64,000 nt of DNA. Source: Desulfobulbaceae bacterium (GTDB lineage Bacteria > Desulfobacterota > Desulfobulbia > Desulfobulbales > SURF-16). Shown here piece after piece: positions 1 to 8,259 of the stretch. The stretch covers positions 1-64,000 of the forward strand of contig PKTX01000048.1 of assembly GCA_002868945.1 (NCBI GenBank), in the 5' to 3' direction. Both the position numbers and the translations under genes were made by a program. Numbering within the stretch: the stretch's first letter is position 1; each line of letters opens with the position of its first letter. The notes under the pieces were generated by a model, which was not told the DNA's origin, did not search any database, and was given only the letters and a program-made list of their open reading frames with translations.

Positions 1-81
1 ACTCGTGCCCTGTCCCAAATACTTGCAAAACAAAAGAAATAAACTAATTTTGTGGTAAAACTTGACAGGTCAATACATATC

Positions 82-121
82 AGGAGCCTGTCGGACTTAT
101 GTCTAAGTCCGACAGGCTCCT
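82..121. repeat. Perfect 18-bp inverted repeat (hairpin)
   Basis: Two exactly complementary 18-base arms (AGGAGCCTGTCGGACTTA and its reverse complement) are separated by a 4-base loop. There is no T-run on either side, so a standard intrinsic terminator is unlikely. It sits about 80 bases ahead of the TRAP small-permease gene. The words GAGCCTG and GGAC recall part of the MITE-like repeat found at 3.7, 5.7 and 7.7 kb, but the match is too short to assign it to that family. The flanks (1-81, 122-200) show no gene. Confidence 0.8.
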
Positions 122-200
122 AGACCTGATCTTCCGGGAGGAGGAGAGGGGCCGCATGGATCTTGCCAGAGCGGGCCGCCGGCAGTGGTGATACACAGAG

Positions 201-737
201 ATGCCCATGAACTGCAGAGCCGTATGCAAAAAAATTGCTTTGATTCTCCAGCGCCTTGAAGAGGCCTTTCTCTGCGGTTTGCTGCTGGTGATGATTGTTG
301 TGGCCGTGCTGCAGATTGTCCTGCGCACCTTTTTTTCCGGCGGCCTGCTCTGGGCGGACCCTTTGCTGCGTTATCTCGTGTTGTGGTCCGGTATGTTCGG
401 GGCGGCCCTGGCCACGAAAAGGGGCAAACATATCGCCCTGGATGTTGTCACCTTTGTACTGCCTGCCGACGTGCTCCCCTGGCTCAAGTGTCTTCTGGAT
501 CTCTTTTCATTTCTGGTGGCCCTGGTTCTTGTCTATGCAGCCACTGTTTTTGTCGGTAACGAGGCCCGCTTCGGGGCCTCCGTGCTCTTAGGTGTTCCCG
601 GCTGGTGCTGGAATCTGGTCTTCCCTCTGAGCTTTGGTCTGATTGCCCTGCGTTTTTTGAGTAATGCAGCTGCTGATTTTCTGGTCCTGATCGGCAAAAA
701 AGGCACAAAAAATCTGCACCAGAGGTTCATTCCATGA
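201..737 (+). CDS. dctQ: TRAP transporter small permease (DctQ family)
   Basis: 178 aa membrane protein with four predicted hydrophobic segments, the normal size and topology for the small (Q) subunit of tripartite ATP-independent periplasmic transporters. The segment around residues 50-75 (WADPLLRYLVLWSGMFGAA followed by a Lys/Arg-rich turn and HIALDV) is typical of DctQ. It partners the large permease that follows, with which it shares an ATGA start/stop overlap, so the two are translationally coupled. The periplasmic substrate-binding subunit is not in the window and may lie upstream. The substrate cannot be told from the permeases; C4-dicarboxylates or other organic acids are usual for the family. 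The shine-dalgarno before the ATG is weak. Confidence 0.88.
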   Translation: MPMNCRAVCKKIALILQRLEEAFLCGLLLVMIVVAVLQIVLRTFFSGGLLWADPLLRYLVLWSGMFGAALATKRGKHIALDVVTFVLPADVLPWLKCLLDLFSFLVALVLVYAATVFVGNEARFGASVLLGVPGWCWNLVFPLSFGLIALRFLSNAAADFLVLIGKKGTKNLHQRFIP

Positions 738-1999
738 CCCTGGCCAAAGTCGTCATCCTCCTGCTGGCGCTGCTGGGCACCCCTCTCTTTATTATAATCG
801 CCGCCCTGGCCCTGCTCTCCTTTTACAGTGAGGGAGTTGACCTCTCCGTGGTCATCATAGAGATGGCGCGCCTGGCCGATACGCCGCTGCTGCTCTCGCT
901 GCCGCTCTTTATCTTTGCCGGCACCCTGCTGTCGGAAAGCGGTGCCCCGCAGCGCATGTTGCGTCTTTCCAGACTCTTGTTGGGGTGGATGCCGGGTGGC
1001 CTGGCCGTGGTGGCCCTGCTGGTCTGCGCCATTTTTACCGCCTTTACCGGTGCCTCCGGAGTGACGATTTTCGCCTTGGGCGGGCTGCTCATGCCTGCCC
1101 TGCTGGCGGATGGCTATTCGGAAAAGTTTTCCCTGGGGTTGATTACCTCCTCCGGCAGTCTGGGGCTCCTCTTCCCACCCAGTCTGCCCCTGATCCTTTA
1201 TGGGGTTATTTCCGAATCACGCATTGATCAGCTCTTTTTGGCCGGTATTGTGCCGGGGGTGCTGATGCTGATCCTGTTAATGCTCTACTGCATGAAAAAA
1301 AGCCCGAAATCAAGGGAGGCATATCGATCGCCGACCAGGGGGGAGGTGGTTGCCGGCTTGCGGGAGGCGGCCTGGGAGCTGCCCCTGCCGATCATTGTCC
1401 TGGGCGGTATTTATGGTGGAATCTTTGTGGCAGGGGAGGCGGCAGCCATTACCGCGCTCTATGTCATGGTGGTGGAGGTTTTTGTCAAGAAGGATGTGTC
1501 GTGGCGCCATTTGCCGACAAGTATGCTGCAGAGTATGATGCTTTTCGGCGGCATCCTGGTAATCCTGGCGGCCTCCATGGCCTCCACCAATTACCTGGTG
1601 GACCTGCAGGTTCCCAGCCGTCTTTTCGAGTTCATCAGCCAATATGTCTCCAGCAAGTATACCTTTCTCCTGCTGCTCAACATCTTTCTGCTCATTGTCG
1701 GCTCAATGCTTGATATCTTTTCCGCCCTGGTTCTGGTGGTACCTCTTCTTATTCCCATTGCCGAGGCGTATGACATTAATCTGGTCCATTTGGGCATCAT
1801 TTTTTTGACCAATCTGCAGATCGGGTACTGTACGCCGCCGGTGGGCCTTAACCTCTTTCTGGCGAGTTATCGCTTTGATAAGCCGGTGGTGCAGCTCTAT
1901 GGCGCTACTCTGCCTTTTCTCTTGCTGCTGTTTGTCACTTTGCTGCTTGTCACCTATTTCCCCTTTTTCAGTCTCTTTCTCGTCAATATGTGGGGATAG
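734..1999 (+). CDS. dctM: TRAP transporter large permease (DctM family)
   Basis: 421 aa, about twelve hydrophobic segments, the usual length for the DctM ion-coupled permease subunit that moves the solute delivered by a periplasmic binding protein. Family signatures are visible: the FTGASGVTIFALGGLLMPAL stretch near residue 105, SGSLGLLFPPSLPLILYG near residue 140 and the C-terminal LQIGYCTPPVGLNLF motif near residue 360. It begins inside the stop codon of dctQ (ATGA overlap). No binding-protein gene follows; the next gene is on the opposite strand, so the two-gene unit ends here. Confidence 0.92.
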   Translation: MTLAKVVILLLALLGTPLFIIIAALALLSFYSEGVDLSVVIIEMARLADTPLLLSLPLFIFAGTLLSESGAPQRMLRLSRLLLGWMPGGLAVVALLVCAIFTAFTGASGVTIFALGGLLMPALLADGYSEKFSLGLITSSGSLGLLFPPSLPLILYGVISESRIDQLFLAGIVPGVLMLILLMLYCMKKSPKSREAYRSPTRGEVVAGLREAAWELPLPIIVLGGIYGGIFVAGEAAAITALYVMVVEVFVKKDVSWRHLPTSMLQSMMLFGGILVILAASMASTNYLVDLQVPSRLFEFISQYVSSKYTFLLLLNIFLLIVGSMLDIFSALVLVVPLLIPIAEAYDINLVHLGIIFLTNLQIGYCTPPVGLNLFLASYRFDKPVVQLYGATLPFLLLLFVTLLLVTYFPFFSLFLVNMWG

Positions 2000-2039
2000 G
2001 CAACCGGGGGAGAATGGCTTGGGGAAAGGTGGAAAAAAG

Positions 2040-2080
2040 GAAGCCTGCGATACTCCCAATAGCCTTGGGGTGCTCGTACA
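2040..2080 (+). repeat. Fragment of the MITE-like repeat (family A)
   Basis: A ~37-base stretch here (agcctgcgatactccc...ccttggggtgc) matches the internal part of the full repeat at about 3783-3822 with only a few differences. It lacks the terminal inverted repeats, so it looks like a decayed or partial copy. Confidence 0.55.
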
Positions 2081-2117
2081 GCATCATTGCACCAATGATA
2101 GCTGAGACTGGCTGGTG

Positions 2118-2176
2118 AGAAAAAAAAAGGGCAGAACTGTCGGTGAAGCTTTGCACGGGGTGACAGTTCCGCCCTG
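2118..2176 (-). terminator. Rho-independent terminator of the PilZ gene
   Basis: Read on the minus strand, GGGCGGAACTGTC pairs with GACAGTTCTGCCC (one G-T/mismatch) across a ~20-base loop and is followed directly by a run of T residues. It lies 30-85 bases past the stop codon of the minus-strand PilZ gene. On the plus strand no T-run follows, so it is oriented for the PilZ gene rather than dctM. Confidence 0.85.
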
Positions 2177-2202
2177 GGGGCACAGGGTATGTGTTGTGAT
2201 GA

Positions 2203-2631
2203 TCAGTGGTGGCAGGTGTCCTGGCCGGTGGAGAACCGGGCGATCAAGTCCTGGACCTGCTCCTGCTGATCTGCTGAAAGATCCATAAAATGGAGGCCGA
2301 CTTTACGGATAACCGAATTGCCATGCTGGGCCGGCGGTTGCATATCCTTGACATAGATGATCCGGCAGGTCAGCTGGTGGAGCATAAATCCTTCAAGGTT
2401 GTTGAGGATATTGATCTCACTCATCTCGTCACAGTCGGTACCGGAGTGGGCCAGGTACTGCAGGCCTATGCCGTTTTCGCTGATGTTGCGGATCTCGCAA
2501 AAGTTTCTGGCGCTATAGGCGACAAAGCCCGGCTTCAGCTGAAAACGCGGCTCTTTTCTGGCCCGCACCTGACCGGAGGAGCCAGCCGAGGCTGCCGTCT
2601 GTCCAACGCATGTCATAACCGCCTGATCCAT
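2203..2631 (-). CDS. PilZ domain protein
   Basis: 142 aa soluble protein. The two c-di-GMP binding signatures of PilZ domains are present: RxxxR at about residues 25-29 (RKEPR) and [D/N]xSxxG at about 49-54 (NISENG), followed by the expected beta-strand pattern. It is a single-domain PilZ protein with a short N-terminal extension, so it would act as a c-di-GMP responsive adaptor; its partner is unknown. A weak GAGG lies about 11 bases before the ATG. It is followed by its own terminator. A second PilZ protein lies at the far end of the window beside the sigma-54 activator. Confidence 0.85.
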   Translation of the reverse strand: MDQAVMTCVGQTAASAGSSGQVRARKEPRFQLKPGFVAYSARNFCEIRNISENGIGLQYLAHSGTDCDEMSEINILNNLEGFMLHQLTCRIIYVKDMQPPAQHGNSVIRKVGLHFMDLSADQQEQVQDLIARFSTGQDTCHH

Positions 2632-2944
2632 GTGTTTTTTTCCTCGGGCAAAAAGGTGTAGGGGCCAAACTCTCCTTCAGTCTTGAGGGACACTGTAAGG
2701 GAATCGAGCCGAAGCGACAATTGGCGCAGTGTTTAAAAAACATCTAGGCAAAACGTTTAGTCGCATTGGCGGCCATCATGGCGGAAAGAAGCGCGGAAGT
2801 GATATGGACACAGGCAGCCGAGGCAGTAGGAGTCGGCCTGGAGCCTGCAACACGGAAGAGCGTTTGCCGGCGGCAAGGGCTGATTCAGGCCGCAAGGAGC
2901 AGGGCAGCGCTTCGAGGCTGGAGGAGGGCGGCGGCAGGGCTCTG
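2632..2944. other. Gene-free stretch
   Basis: About 310 bases between the PilZ gene and the response regulator. The ORFs listed here have no family features and overlap on both strands. No terminator with a T-run and no convincing promoter was seen. Confidence 0.4.
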
Positions 2945-3625
2945 CTACCCCTGTCTGTCCGCCGGATAGAGCTGTTCACGTAGGCGGACAATAAGCTCGC
3001 TGTTTGTCTTGCAGGAAAGTTTTTTCATGATGTTGGCCCGGTGGACCCGCACTGTTTTGGGGCTGATAAAAAGAATCCGGCCGATTTTGGCGGTATCAAA
3101 GCCCTGGGCAATGAGGTGGCTGATCTCCTGTTCGCGCGGTGTCAGGGTGGTGCCCTGGGGGCCTTCCGTATGGGAGGTCTTGCCGGTGATGATACTGTCG
3201 ATCACCTTGGCAGAAGCGCTGGGACTTAAGTGGTTTTGGCCGGTATGCACCTGACGGATGGCGGTTTCCAATTCCGTGGCCGGATCAAACTTGAGGACAA
3301 AGCCCGTGGCGCCGGCCTGCATGGCCTGTTGGATATAGTCGGCATTTTCGTGCATGGTGTACATGACGATCTTGGTGCGCGGTGACAAGGACTTGATGCG
3401 GGGGATCATCTCAATACCACTGAGCCCCTTCATGGTAATGTCAAGAATGGCAACATCCGGTTTGGTCTTGTCGATCACCCGCAGCCCGGCAATGGCGTCG
3501 CCCGCCTCGCCCACCACCTTGACATCAGGCAGGTCGGAGAGCAGGCTGATAATGCCCTGGCGCAGCAGGTCGTGGTCGTCCACCAGCACTGCCGTGATCT
3601 GGTTGTCGGAGGAGGAATGGCTCAT
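2945..3625 (-). CDS. Response regulator, NarL/FixJ (LuxR-HTH) type
   Basis: 226 aa. An N-terminal receiver domain shows the acidic pair DDHD (residues 16-19), the phospho-acceptor Asp61 in AILDITM, and the Thr/Lys region that follows. The C-terminal LuxR-type helix-turn-helix runs from LTPREQEISHLIAQG to SPKTVRVHRANIMKKL. It would be phosphorylated by a sensor kinase and then bind DNA. The membrane histidine kinase at 3992-5602 lies immediately upstream on the same strand and is the likely partner, although a ~216 bp repeat separates them. The target genes are not identifiable from the sequence. Confidence 0.9.
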   Translation of the reverse strand: MSHSSSDNQITAVLVDDHDLLRQGIISLLSDLPDVKVVGEAGDAIAGLRVIDKTKPDVAILDITMKGLSGIEMIPRIKSLSPRTKIVMYTMHENADYIQQAMQAGATGFVLKFDPATELETAIRQVHTGQNHLSPSASAKVIDSIITGKTSHTEGPQGTTLTPREQEISHLIAQGFDTAKIGRILFISPKTVRVHRANIMKKLSCKTNSELIVRLREQLYPADRQG

Positions 3626-3704
3626 GATTTCAGTATGGTGCGCTATGGTTTGGCAACAGGGAGTGCCGTTCTTCTGGCGGTTACACGCGGCCGGTTCGAC
3701 ATAA

Positions 3705-3920
3705 CAGCTCGTTGAAAAACGTAGCGAGCACAGCTGAGGCTAGGAAAAATGAGGCGAAAAAATGCGCGCCCGGAGGAGGTAAGGGAGCCTGCGACACTCC
3801 GAGTACCCTTGGGGTGCAGTTTACATGGGGTAAATGAGCATTTCGGAGTCTCGCAGGCTCGCTTACCTGAGCCGAATTTTGATGACGCATCAGCAAGCGT
3901 AGTAGTTTTTCAACGGACTG
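3705..3920. repeat. MITE-like repeat, family A, full copy with extra internal segment
   Basis: The element is bounded by imperfect terminal inverted repeats: CAGCTCGTTGAAAAAC at the left and GTTTTTCAACGGACTG at the right (14 of 16 positions complementary). Inside, GAGCCTGCGACACTCCGA pairs with TCGGAGTCTCGCAGGCTC, so the whole unit can fold into a long hairpin. The copy at 7600-7788 shares both ends but lacks ~50 internal bases present here, while this copy lacks the gatagcgaacgaagagagatcttcg block present in the other two. It encodes no protein. It separates a response regulator from its likely kinase. Confidence 0.85.
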
Positions 3921-3991
3921 ATAAGCAAACCATACGGCAAAAAGAAAACTTTGCCACTATTAATTCGTGGCAACAGGCTGTGTCGGTCGGT

Positions 3992-5602
3992 TCAGACGGC
4001 CACGTCCTGCTCCTCTGTTGCGGAGCGGAAGGTGGGCAGGCGGAGGGATATGGTCGTGCCGCGGCCCTCCCTGCTTGCCACATCGATGCGGCCCTTGTGC
4101 TGCTTGACGATGCCGTAAATAACCGACAGGCCGAGGCCTGTGCCTTCCACCTCGTCCTTGGTGGAGAAAAAGGGTTGGAAAATGGCATTCTGGTGCTCCC
4201 TCTTGATGCCGCGGCCGGTATCTTTGACATCAACCTGAACCATGTCGCCCACCTGATGGGTGGTGATGGTGATGGTGCCGCCGGCCGAGCCCATGGCATG
4301 GGTGGAGTTGTTGAAGAGGTTGAGGACCACCTGTTTGAGCTGGTCGGCCACGCCGAGAACCTCGGGCAGGTAGGGGGCATACTGGCGCTCAATGGTGATC
4401 TGGTGCTGGGCGAAGTTTTTATTGCAGAGCAGGATCATGCTGTCCAGCACATCATGGATGTTGACGGCCACCGGTTTGCCGGTGGTGGGGCGATTAAAGT
4501 CCTGCAGGTTTTTGATAAGGCCCTTGATGCGGTCGCACTCCTCAATGGCCATGGCCGCCATTTCGCTGTCCGCCTTGTTGAGGCGGCCCCGTAACAGCAT
4601 GTTGACGATAAAGAGGCGGATGGCAACAATGGGACTGCCGAACTCATGGGCGATACTGGCGGCCAGCTTGCCGATGGCGCTTAGTTTCTCGGCGTGCAGG
4701 AGTTGGTCATAGGTCTTTTTGAGTTCCGCGGTCTTTTCTTTGACGCGGTGCTCCAGTTGGGCATGGGCCTTTTGCAGGGCCAGGCCCACCCGCTGTTTTT
4801 CCGCGATCTCAATCTGCAGCTGGCTGTTGGCGTCGGCCAGGGCGTGGGTACGTTCCCGCACCTCCGTTTCAAGCAGGGTGCGGTGGTTGGCCAGTTCCTG
4901 GTTCAGTTTTTCCAGATCTTTTTGCTGGCTCTGTTCATCAAAGAGTAAGACGGCAAAGATGGTGATGAGGAAAATGGTGTAAAGAAATTCACCGATGAAG
5001 ATATTGTGGATAACGCCCCGATGCACGGCATAGTCGTGTATGCCGCCCAGAAAGGTGCAGAGCAGGGCCAGGCGTGAGAAGAGGCCATGCGCCCCCTTGG
5101 TCTCCACGGTGAGGAGTTTAAAGAGGGTGAAACCGCAAAAGAGGATAACCACCACGGCATAGAGGCTGAAGACCGGTCCCGGCGTGGCGAATCTATAGAC
5201 AAAGTCGATGCCGTAGAGTGAGACGTGTTTCATGGTGACCGGTGCCCGCAGAAAGAGATCAGTGGGCAGGGTCAGGGCAATAAGGGTGTTGATGACCAGG
5301 AAGAGACGGGGGGTGCGGCTGGCGCGAAAATTGATATCGTAGAGGATGGATATCCAGGCCGTAAAACCGAGCATCAGAACAAAAAGCCTGAGTCTGTGCA
5401 GATGGAGGGGATGCGGTTCGGCCAGCGGAAAAGTGAGCAGCAGCCCCAAAAAAACATAGAGACAGCCGCCAAAGGTTGCTATGCAGAAATAGGCATAGTT
5501 GTTAAGTTTTTTATGGACGATGAACACCTTGCCCAAGTGGTAGAGTGAAAAACAGAAAAGAACAGCGGTTATATGTGAGAGGATGAGCTGGTAGGTGTTC
5601 AT
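3992..5602 (-). CDS. Membrane sensor histidine kinase
   Basis: 536 aa. Residues 1-225 hold about seven hydrophobic segments, a membrane-embedded sensor region. Residues ~225-305 are a charged coiled coil. The kinase core follows: H-box with His319 in ASIAHEFGSP, N-box around FNNSTHAM, G1 box DTGRGI and G2 box GTGLGLSVIYG. It would autophosphorylate and pass phosphate to a response regulator, most probably the NarL-type regulator just downstream on the same strand. No obvious Shine-Dalgarno precedes the ATG. The signal sensed is unknown. Confidence 0.9.
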   Translation of the reverse strand: MNTYQLILSHITAVLFCFSLYHLGKVFIVHKKLNNYAYFCIATFGGCLYVFLGLLLTFPLAEPHPLHLHRLRLFVLMLGFTAWISILYDINFRASRTPRLFLVINTLIALTLPTDLFLRAPVTMKHVSLYGIDFVYRFATPGPVFSLYAVVVILFCGFTLFKLLTVETKGAHGLFSRLALLCTFLGGIHDYAVHRGVIHNIFIGEFLYTIFLITIFAVLLFDEQSQQKDLEKLNQELANHRTLLETEVRERTHALADANSQLQIEIAEKQRVGLALQKAHAQLEHRVKEKTAELKKTYDQLLHAEKLSAIGKLAASIAHEFGSPIVAIRLFIVNMLLRGRLNKADSEMAAMAIEECDRIKGLIKNLQDFNRPTTGKPVAVNIHDVLDSMILLCNKNFAQHQITIERQYAPYLPEVLGVADQLKQVVLNLFNNSTHAMGSAGGTITITTHQVGDMVQVDVKDTGRGIKREHQNAIFQPFFSTKDEVEGTGLGLSVIYGIVKQHKGRIDVASREGRGTTISLRLPTFRSATEEQDVAV

Positions 5603-5631
5603 GGCGTTTTTTTAATCTCAACTTTCTACAG

Positions 5632-5756
5632 GGTATCTTGAAAAATTGCTATTTCGGAGTCTGGCAGGCTCGCTTACCTGGTTCGAATTTTGAGGACGCA
5701 TCAGCAGATAGCGAACGAAGAGAGATCTTCGCGCGCAGTAGTTTTTCAACGGGCTG
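5632..5756. repeat. MITE-like repeat, family A, right-end copy
   Basis: From about 5651 the sequence matches the right half of the family A repeat: atttcggagtctggcaggct, the gcatcagcagatagcgaacg block and the terminal gtttttcaacgggctg. The left half is missing. The bases just before it (gggtatcttgaaaaattgct) instead resemble an arm of the long palindrome at 26.96-27.11 kb, so the two repeat families meet here. It lies between the divergently transcribed kinase and lipoprotein genes. Confidence 0.75.
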
Positions 5757-5921
5757 CTAAGGCGTCAGGGGAACCCAAAAAACGTTGAGCAACAGTTTTT
5801 TTACTCCTCACCCCTGAGGCCTCATCCTACACTCACTGACCTAAAAAAGGCGGAGCAGTACAAGTCTATGACGCTATTCCGGCATGATAAAACAACTCAG
5901 AAAGTTGAGTAAGAGTAAACA

Positions 5922-7511
5922 GTGGCCAGGTGGAAGTCAATAACAGTCATGGGTACGGGTATTGATTTTGCAAGGAAGAACAGGGGATTGCTCATCCTCT
6001 GCCTGCTGCTGTCGCTCTTTCTTGGCGGGTGCGCAACCAGGCAGGGGCAGTGGCGGTCCGAGGCTTCTGCGGACAAGGATGATTGTCGGCGCTTCTGGCT
6101 GAACATGGAACAACAGCTCCATGACCACCAGGTGGTTGATGCCGGCACCGTGCGCCTGCCGAGCTTCCCCTACCTGCGCACCAATCGGTTTCTGCAGGGT
6201 CTGGCGGCACAGGCCACCACTGACCGGGAGCGTGGTCAGGTTCTTGAGGAGATGCGGCTTCTTGACCTGGAGCGGCGCCTGCCGGAACTGCGGCGCCTGC
6301 CTGCCGAGGTGTTGTCCGGCCTGGCCCCTGACACCATGCCGGACGGCAACTCTCTGGAGCAACTGGTGCCCCGGTGCTCGGCCCGGTTGTTGGCCGAGGA
6401 TGGCAAGCGTCCGCAACTATGGCGAGAGGTGGAGCAAGGCCTTGGTCTGGATCGTGACTACTCCCTCTGGTTGCGTGGCCTGGGCCTCTATCCGCTCACC
6501 GGTCTGGTGGTGAACCATGTCGCACAAAGGGCCCAGGAGGAGATGGTGGACCGTCTCCGGGAGCCCGTGACGGAAAGCGCACCCCGGATCACTTTGCGAC
6601 CGGCCGTTGGCATCGGCCCTGTCGAGGCTGCCGAGCCGCGGGCAGTGTTGCGGGCCGCCCGGCGGCCGCCCCTGTTGACCTTTGGTCGGCGCGATCCACA
6701 GCTTATCGCTCTGGTGGAGAGATTCGCGCCGCTGTTCTCCGTGGCCGGCCAGGCCCCCTATGATCGTTTTGGCAGGGTTGTCAAGGACCGCCATGGTTTT
6801 GCTGTTGATGGCGCGGATCCCGTGGTTTATTATTATCTGAGCCAGACCTTTGTGCAGAGCGTCCCGGCTCTGCAGATTAATTATCTGATCTGGTTCAATG
6901 AGCGGGCTGAACCGGCCCCCTGGTTTGAACAGGGCGATCTTGACGGCCTCGTTTTCCGTGTTACTTTGGGCTGGCACGGTCGGCCCGTTTTTGTGGATGT
7001 GGCTTTTCACTGCGGCTGTTATCATTTTGTTATGGCGGCCGACGATTTTGTCAAAGGACCGCGCCTGAACGGTAAAGCTTTTCAGCCCACTTACGCTGGT
7101 GCAATGCCGCCTGCTTCGGCGGCAAACCGCCTGCACTTTCAGATAGGTTCGGGCTGGCATCAGCTCGACCGGGTGGCAACGGCTGAAGCTGCGGTGGAAT
7201 ATGCCACCTATCGCCTGCGGCCCTATGAGGATCTTGAGTCTTTCCGGCATAACGGTGAAATCGTCAGCCTCTTTAACAGTGCGGGGCTGGTGCCGGGCAG
7301 CGAGCGGCTGGAACGCTTTTTCCTTTTTCCCATGGGGATTCCAAAGGTGGGTTCCTTGCGGCAGCGAGGCCGGCAGCCCATCACCCTGGTGGGCAGGGCC
7401 TATTTTGATGACCCGTTCCTCTTTGATCGCGCCTTCCACTACCGTACGGCGCCGCCGGAACGTAGCGAGCTGACGGCTCCGACGCCCGCTAGGCGGCGGG
7501 CACAGGAATAG
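5922..7511 (+). CDS. Putative lipoprotein of unknown family
   Basis: 529 aa. The track start is a GTG; an ATG nine codons later is equally possible. After a basic N-terminus and a hydrophobic core there is a lipobox-like LFLGGC, so it is probably an outer-membrane or periplasmic lipoprotein. The rest is hydrophilic, Arg-rich and proline-containing. The region around residues 300-380 has features of a folded domain, including a VYYYLSQTFVQ stretch, ALQINYLIWF and an HCGCYHF cluster with two cysteines. I do not recognise the family and assign no function. It stands alone between two copies of repeat family A. Confidence 0.7.
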   Translation: MARWKSITVMGTGIDFARKNRGLLILCLLLSLFLGGCATRQGQWRSEASADKDDCRRFWLNMEQQLHDHQVVDAGTVRLPSFPYLRTNRFLQGLAAQATTDRERGQVLEEMRLLDLERRLPELRRLPAEVLSGLAPDTMPDGNSLEQLVPRCSARLLAEDGKRPQLWREVEQGLGLDRDYSLWLRGLGLYPLTGLVVNHVAQRAQEEMVDRLREPVTESAPRITLRPAVGIGPVEAAEPRAVLRAARRPPLLTFGRRDPQLIALVERFAPLFSVAGQAPYDRFGRVVKDRHGFAVDGADPVVYYYLSQTFVQSVPALQINYLIWFNERAEPAPWFEQGDLDGLVFRVTLGWHGRPVFVDVAFHCGCYHFVMAADDFVKGPRLNGKAFQPTYAGAMPPASAANRLHFQIGSGWHQLDRVATAEAAVEYATYRLRPYEDLESFRHNGEIVSLFNSAGLVPGSERLERFFLFPMGIPKVGSLRQRGRQPITLVGRAYFDDPFLFDRAFHYRTAPPERSELTAPTPARRRAQE

Positions 7512-7599
7512 ATGGTTCATGACCATGAGCGCTCCTGCTTATTGTGAAAATGTAACTGTCCAGCAAAGGGCAAAAAACTTGAAAAACCCCGGACTGTAA

Positions 7600-7788
7600 C
7601 AGCCCGTTGCAAAAGGTAGCGAGCACAGCTGAGGCTGGGAAAAATGAGGCGAAAAATGCAGTTTACATGTGGTTTAGGAGCATTTCGGAGTCTCGCTGCG
7701 CTCGCTTAGCTCAAGCCGAATTTTGACGCCGCATCAGCAGATAGCGAACGAAGAGAGATCTTCGAGCGCAGTGGTTTCCAACAGGCTG
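7600..7788. repeat. MITE-like repeat, family A, full short copy
   Basis: A 189-bp copy with terminal inverted repeats CAGCCCGTTGCAAAAG and GGTTTCCAACAGGCTG. It shares the agcgagcacagctgaggct block, the catttcggagtctcg block and the gatagcgaacgaagagagatcttcg block with the other copies. It sits between the lipoprotein gene and the small Cys-rich gene. Confidence 0.85.
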
Positions 7789-7908
7789 GTAACTGTCCAG
7801 ATCTGCCTCGGGTTTGGACAAGCAGGAGCCTCTCTCCGTGAGGAGGCCTGATGGTTTAAAGATGGGGTGCAGCTGGCCAGTTACATGAAAATAACCGGGA
7901 AGAATAAC

Positions 7909-8259
7909 ATGAGTTTTAAACAGTGCACCTCGTGTGCCCATCAGTGGCAGGATCAGGAGGAGTTCCTGGCTGATCCGGATGTGACTCTCCTGGGTCTTCA
8001 GGTCTGTTTTGACAACCTCATGGAAGGTCTTATCCTTTTTAATCACTCCTGCCGGACCACCTTTTCCGTGGAGGTGAGCAGGTTCGGCAATCTCTATCAG
8101 GGACCGGTCTACAGTGAACGGTTAACGGCCGGCGAGGAGTGCCCCGGCTACTGTTTGAACGAACGCGAACTCAAACCGTGTCCGGCGAAATGTGCCTGCG
8201 CCTTTGTCCGTGAGATTCTTCAGGTCATCAAGGCCTATCCAAAAAAAAAGCGGCGCTAG
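7909..8259 (+). CDS. Small cysteine-rich protein, unknown function
   Basis: 116 aa from the ATG at 7909, which is preceded by GGGAAG; the track start is a GTG 14 codons earlier without a ribosome site. Nine cysteines are spread as CxxC near the N-terminus (6, 9), singles at 33 and 48, and a C-terminal group at 78, 82, 91, 95 and 97, ending in a very basic tail. The pattern suggests metal binding (zinc or iron-sulfur), but no named family was recognised. It precedes the YedE/TusA operon by about 260 bases on the same strand, so a link to sulfur metabolism is possible but unproved. Confidence 0.6.
   Translation: MSFKQCTSCAHQWQDQEEFLADPDVTLLGLQVCFDNLMEGLILFNHSCRTTFSVEVSRFGNLYQGPVYSERLTAGEECPGYCLNERELKPCPAKCACAFVREILQVIKAYPKKKRR

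Noticed and set aside
2290-2661. 123-aa plus-strand ORF
   Set aside because: Antisense to the PilZ gene, which has clear motifs and its own terminator.
3645-3690. Possible sigma-54 promoter upstream of the response regulator (GGCAC...TTGCC)
   Set aside because: The GG-GC spacing is one base too long for a functional -24/-12 element.
3749-4594. 281-aa plus-strand ORF
   Set aside because: Starts in repeat family A and continues antisense to the histidine kinase catalytic domain; shadow frame.
5679-5692. ggttcgaattt resembling a tRNA T-loop
   Set aside because: Part of repeat family A; no acceptor, D or anticodon arms around it.
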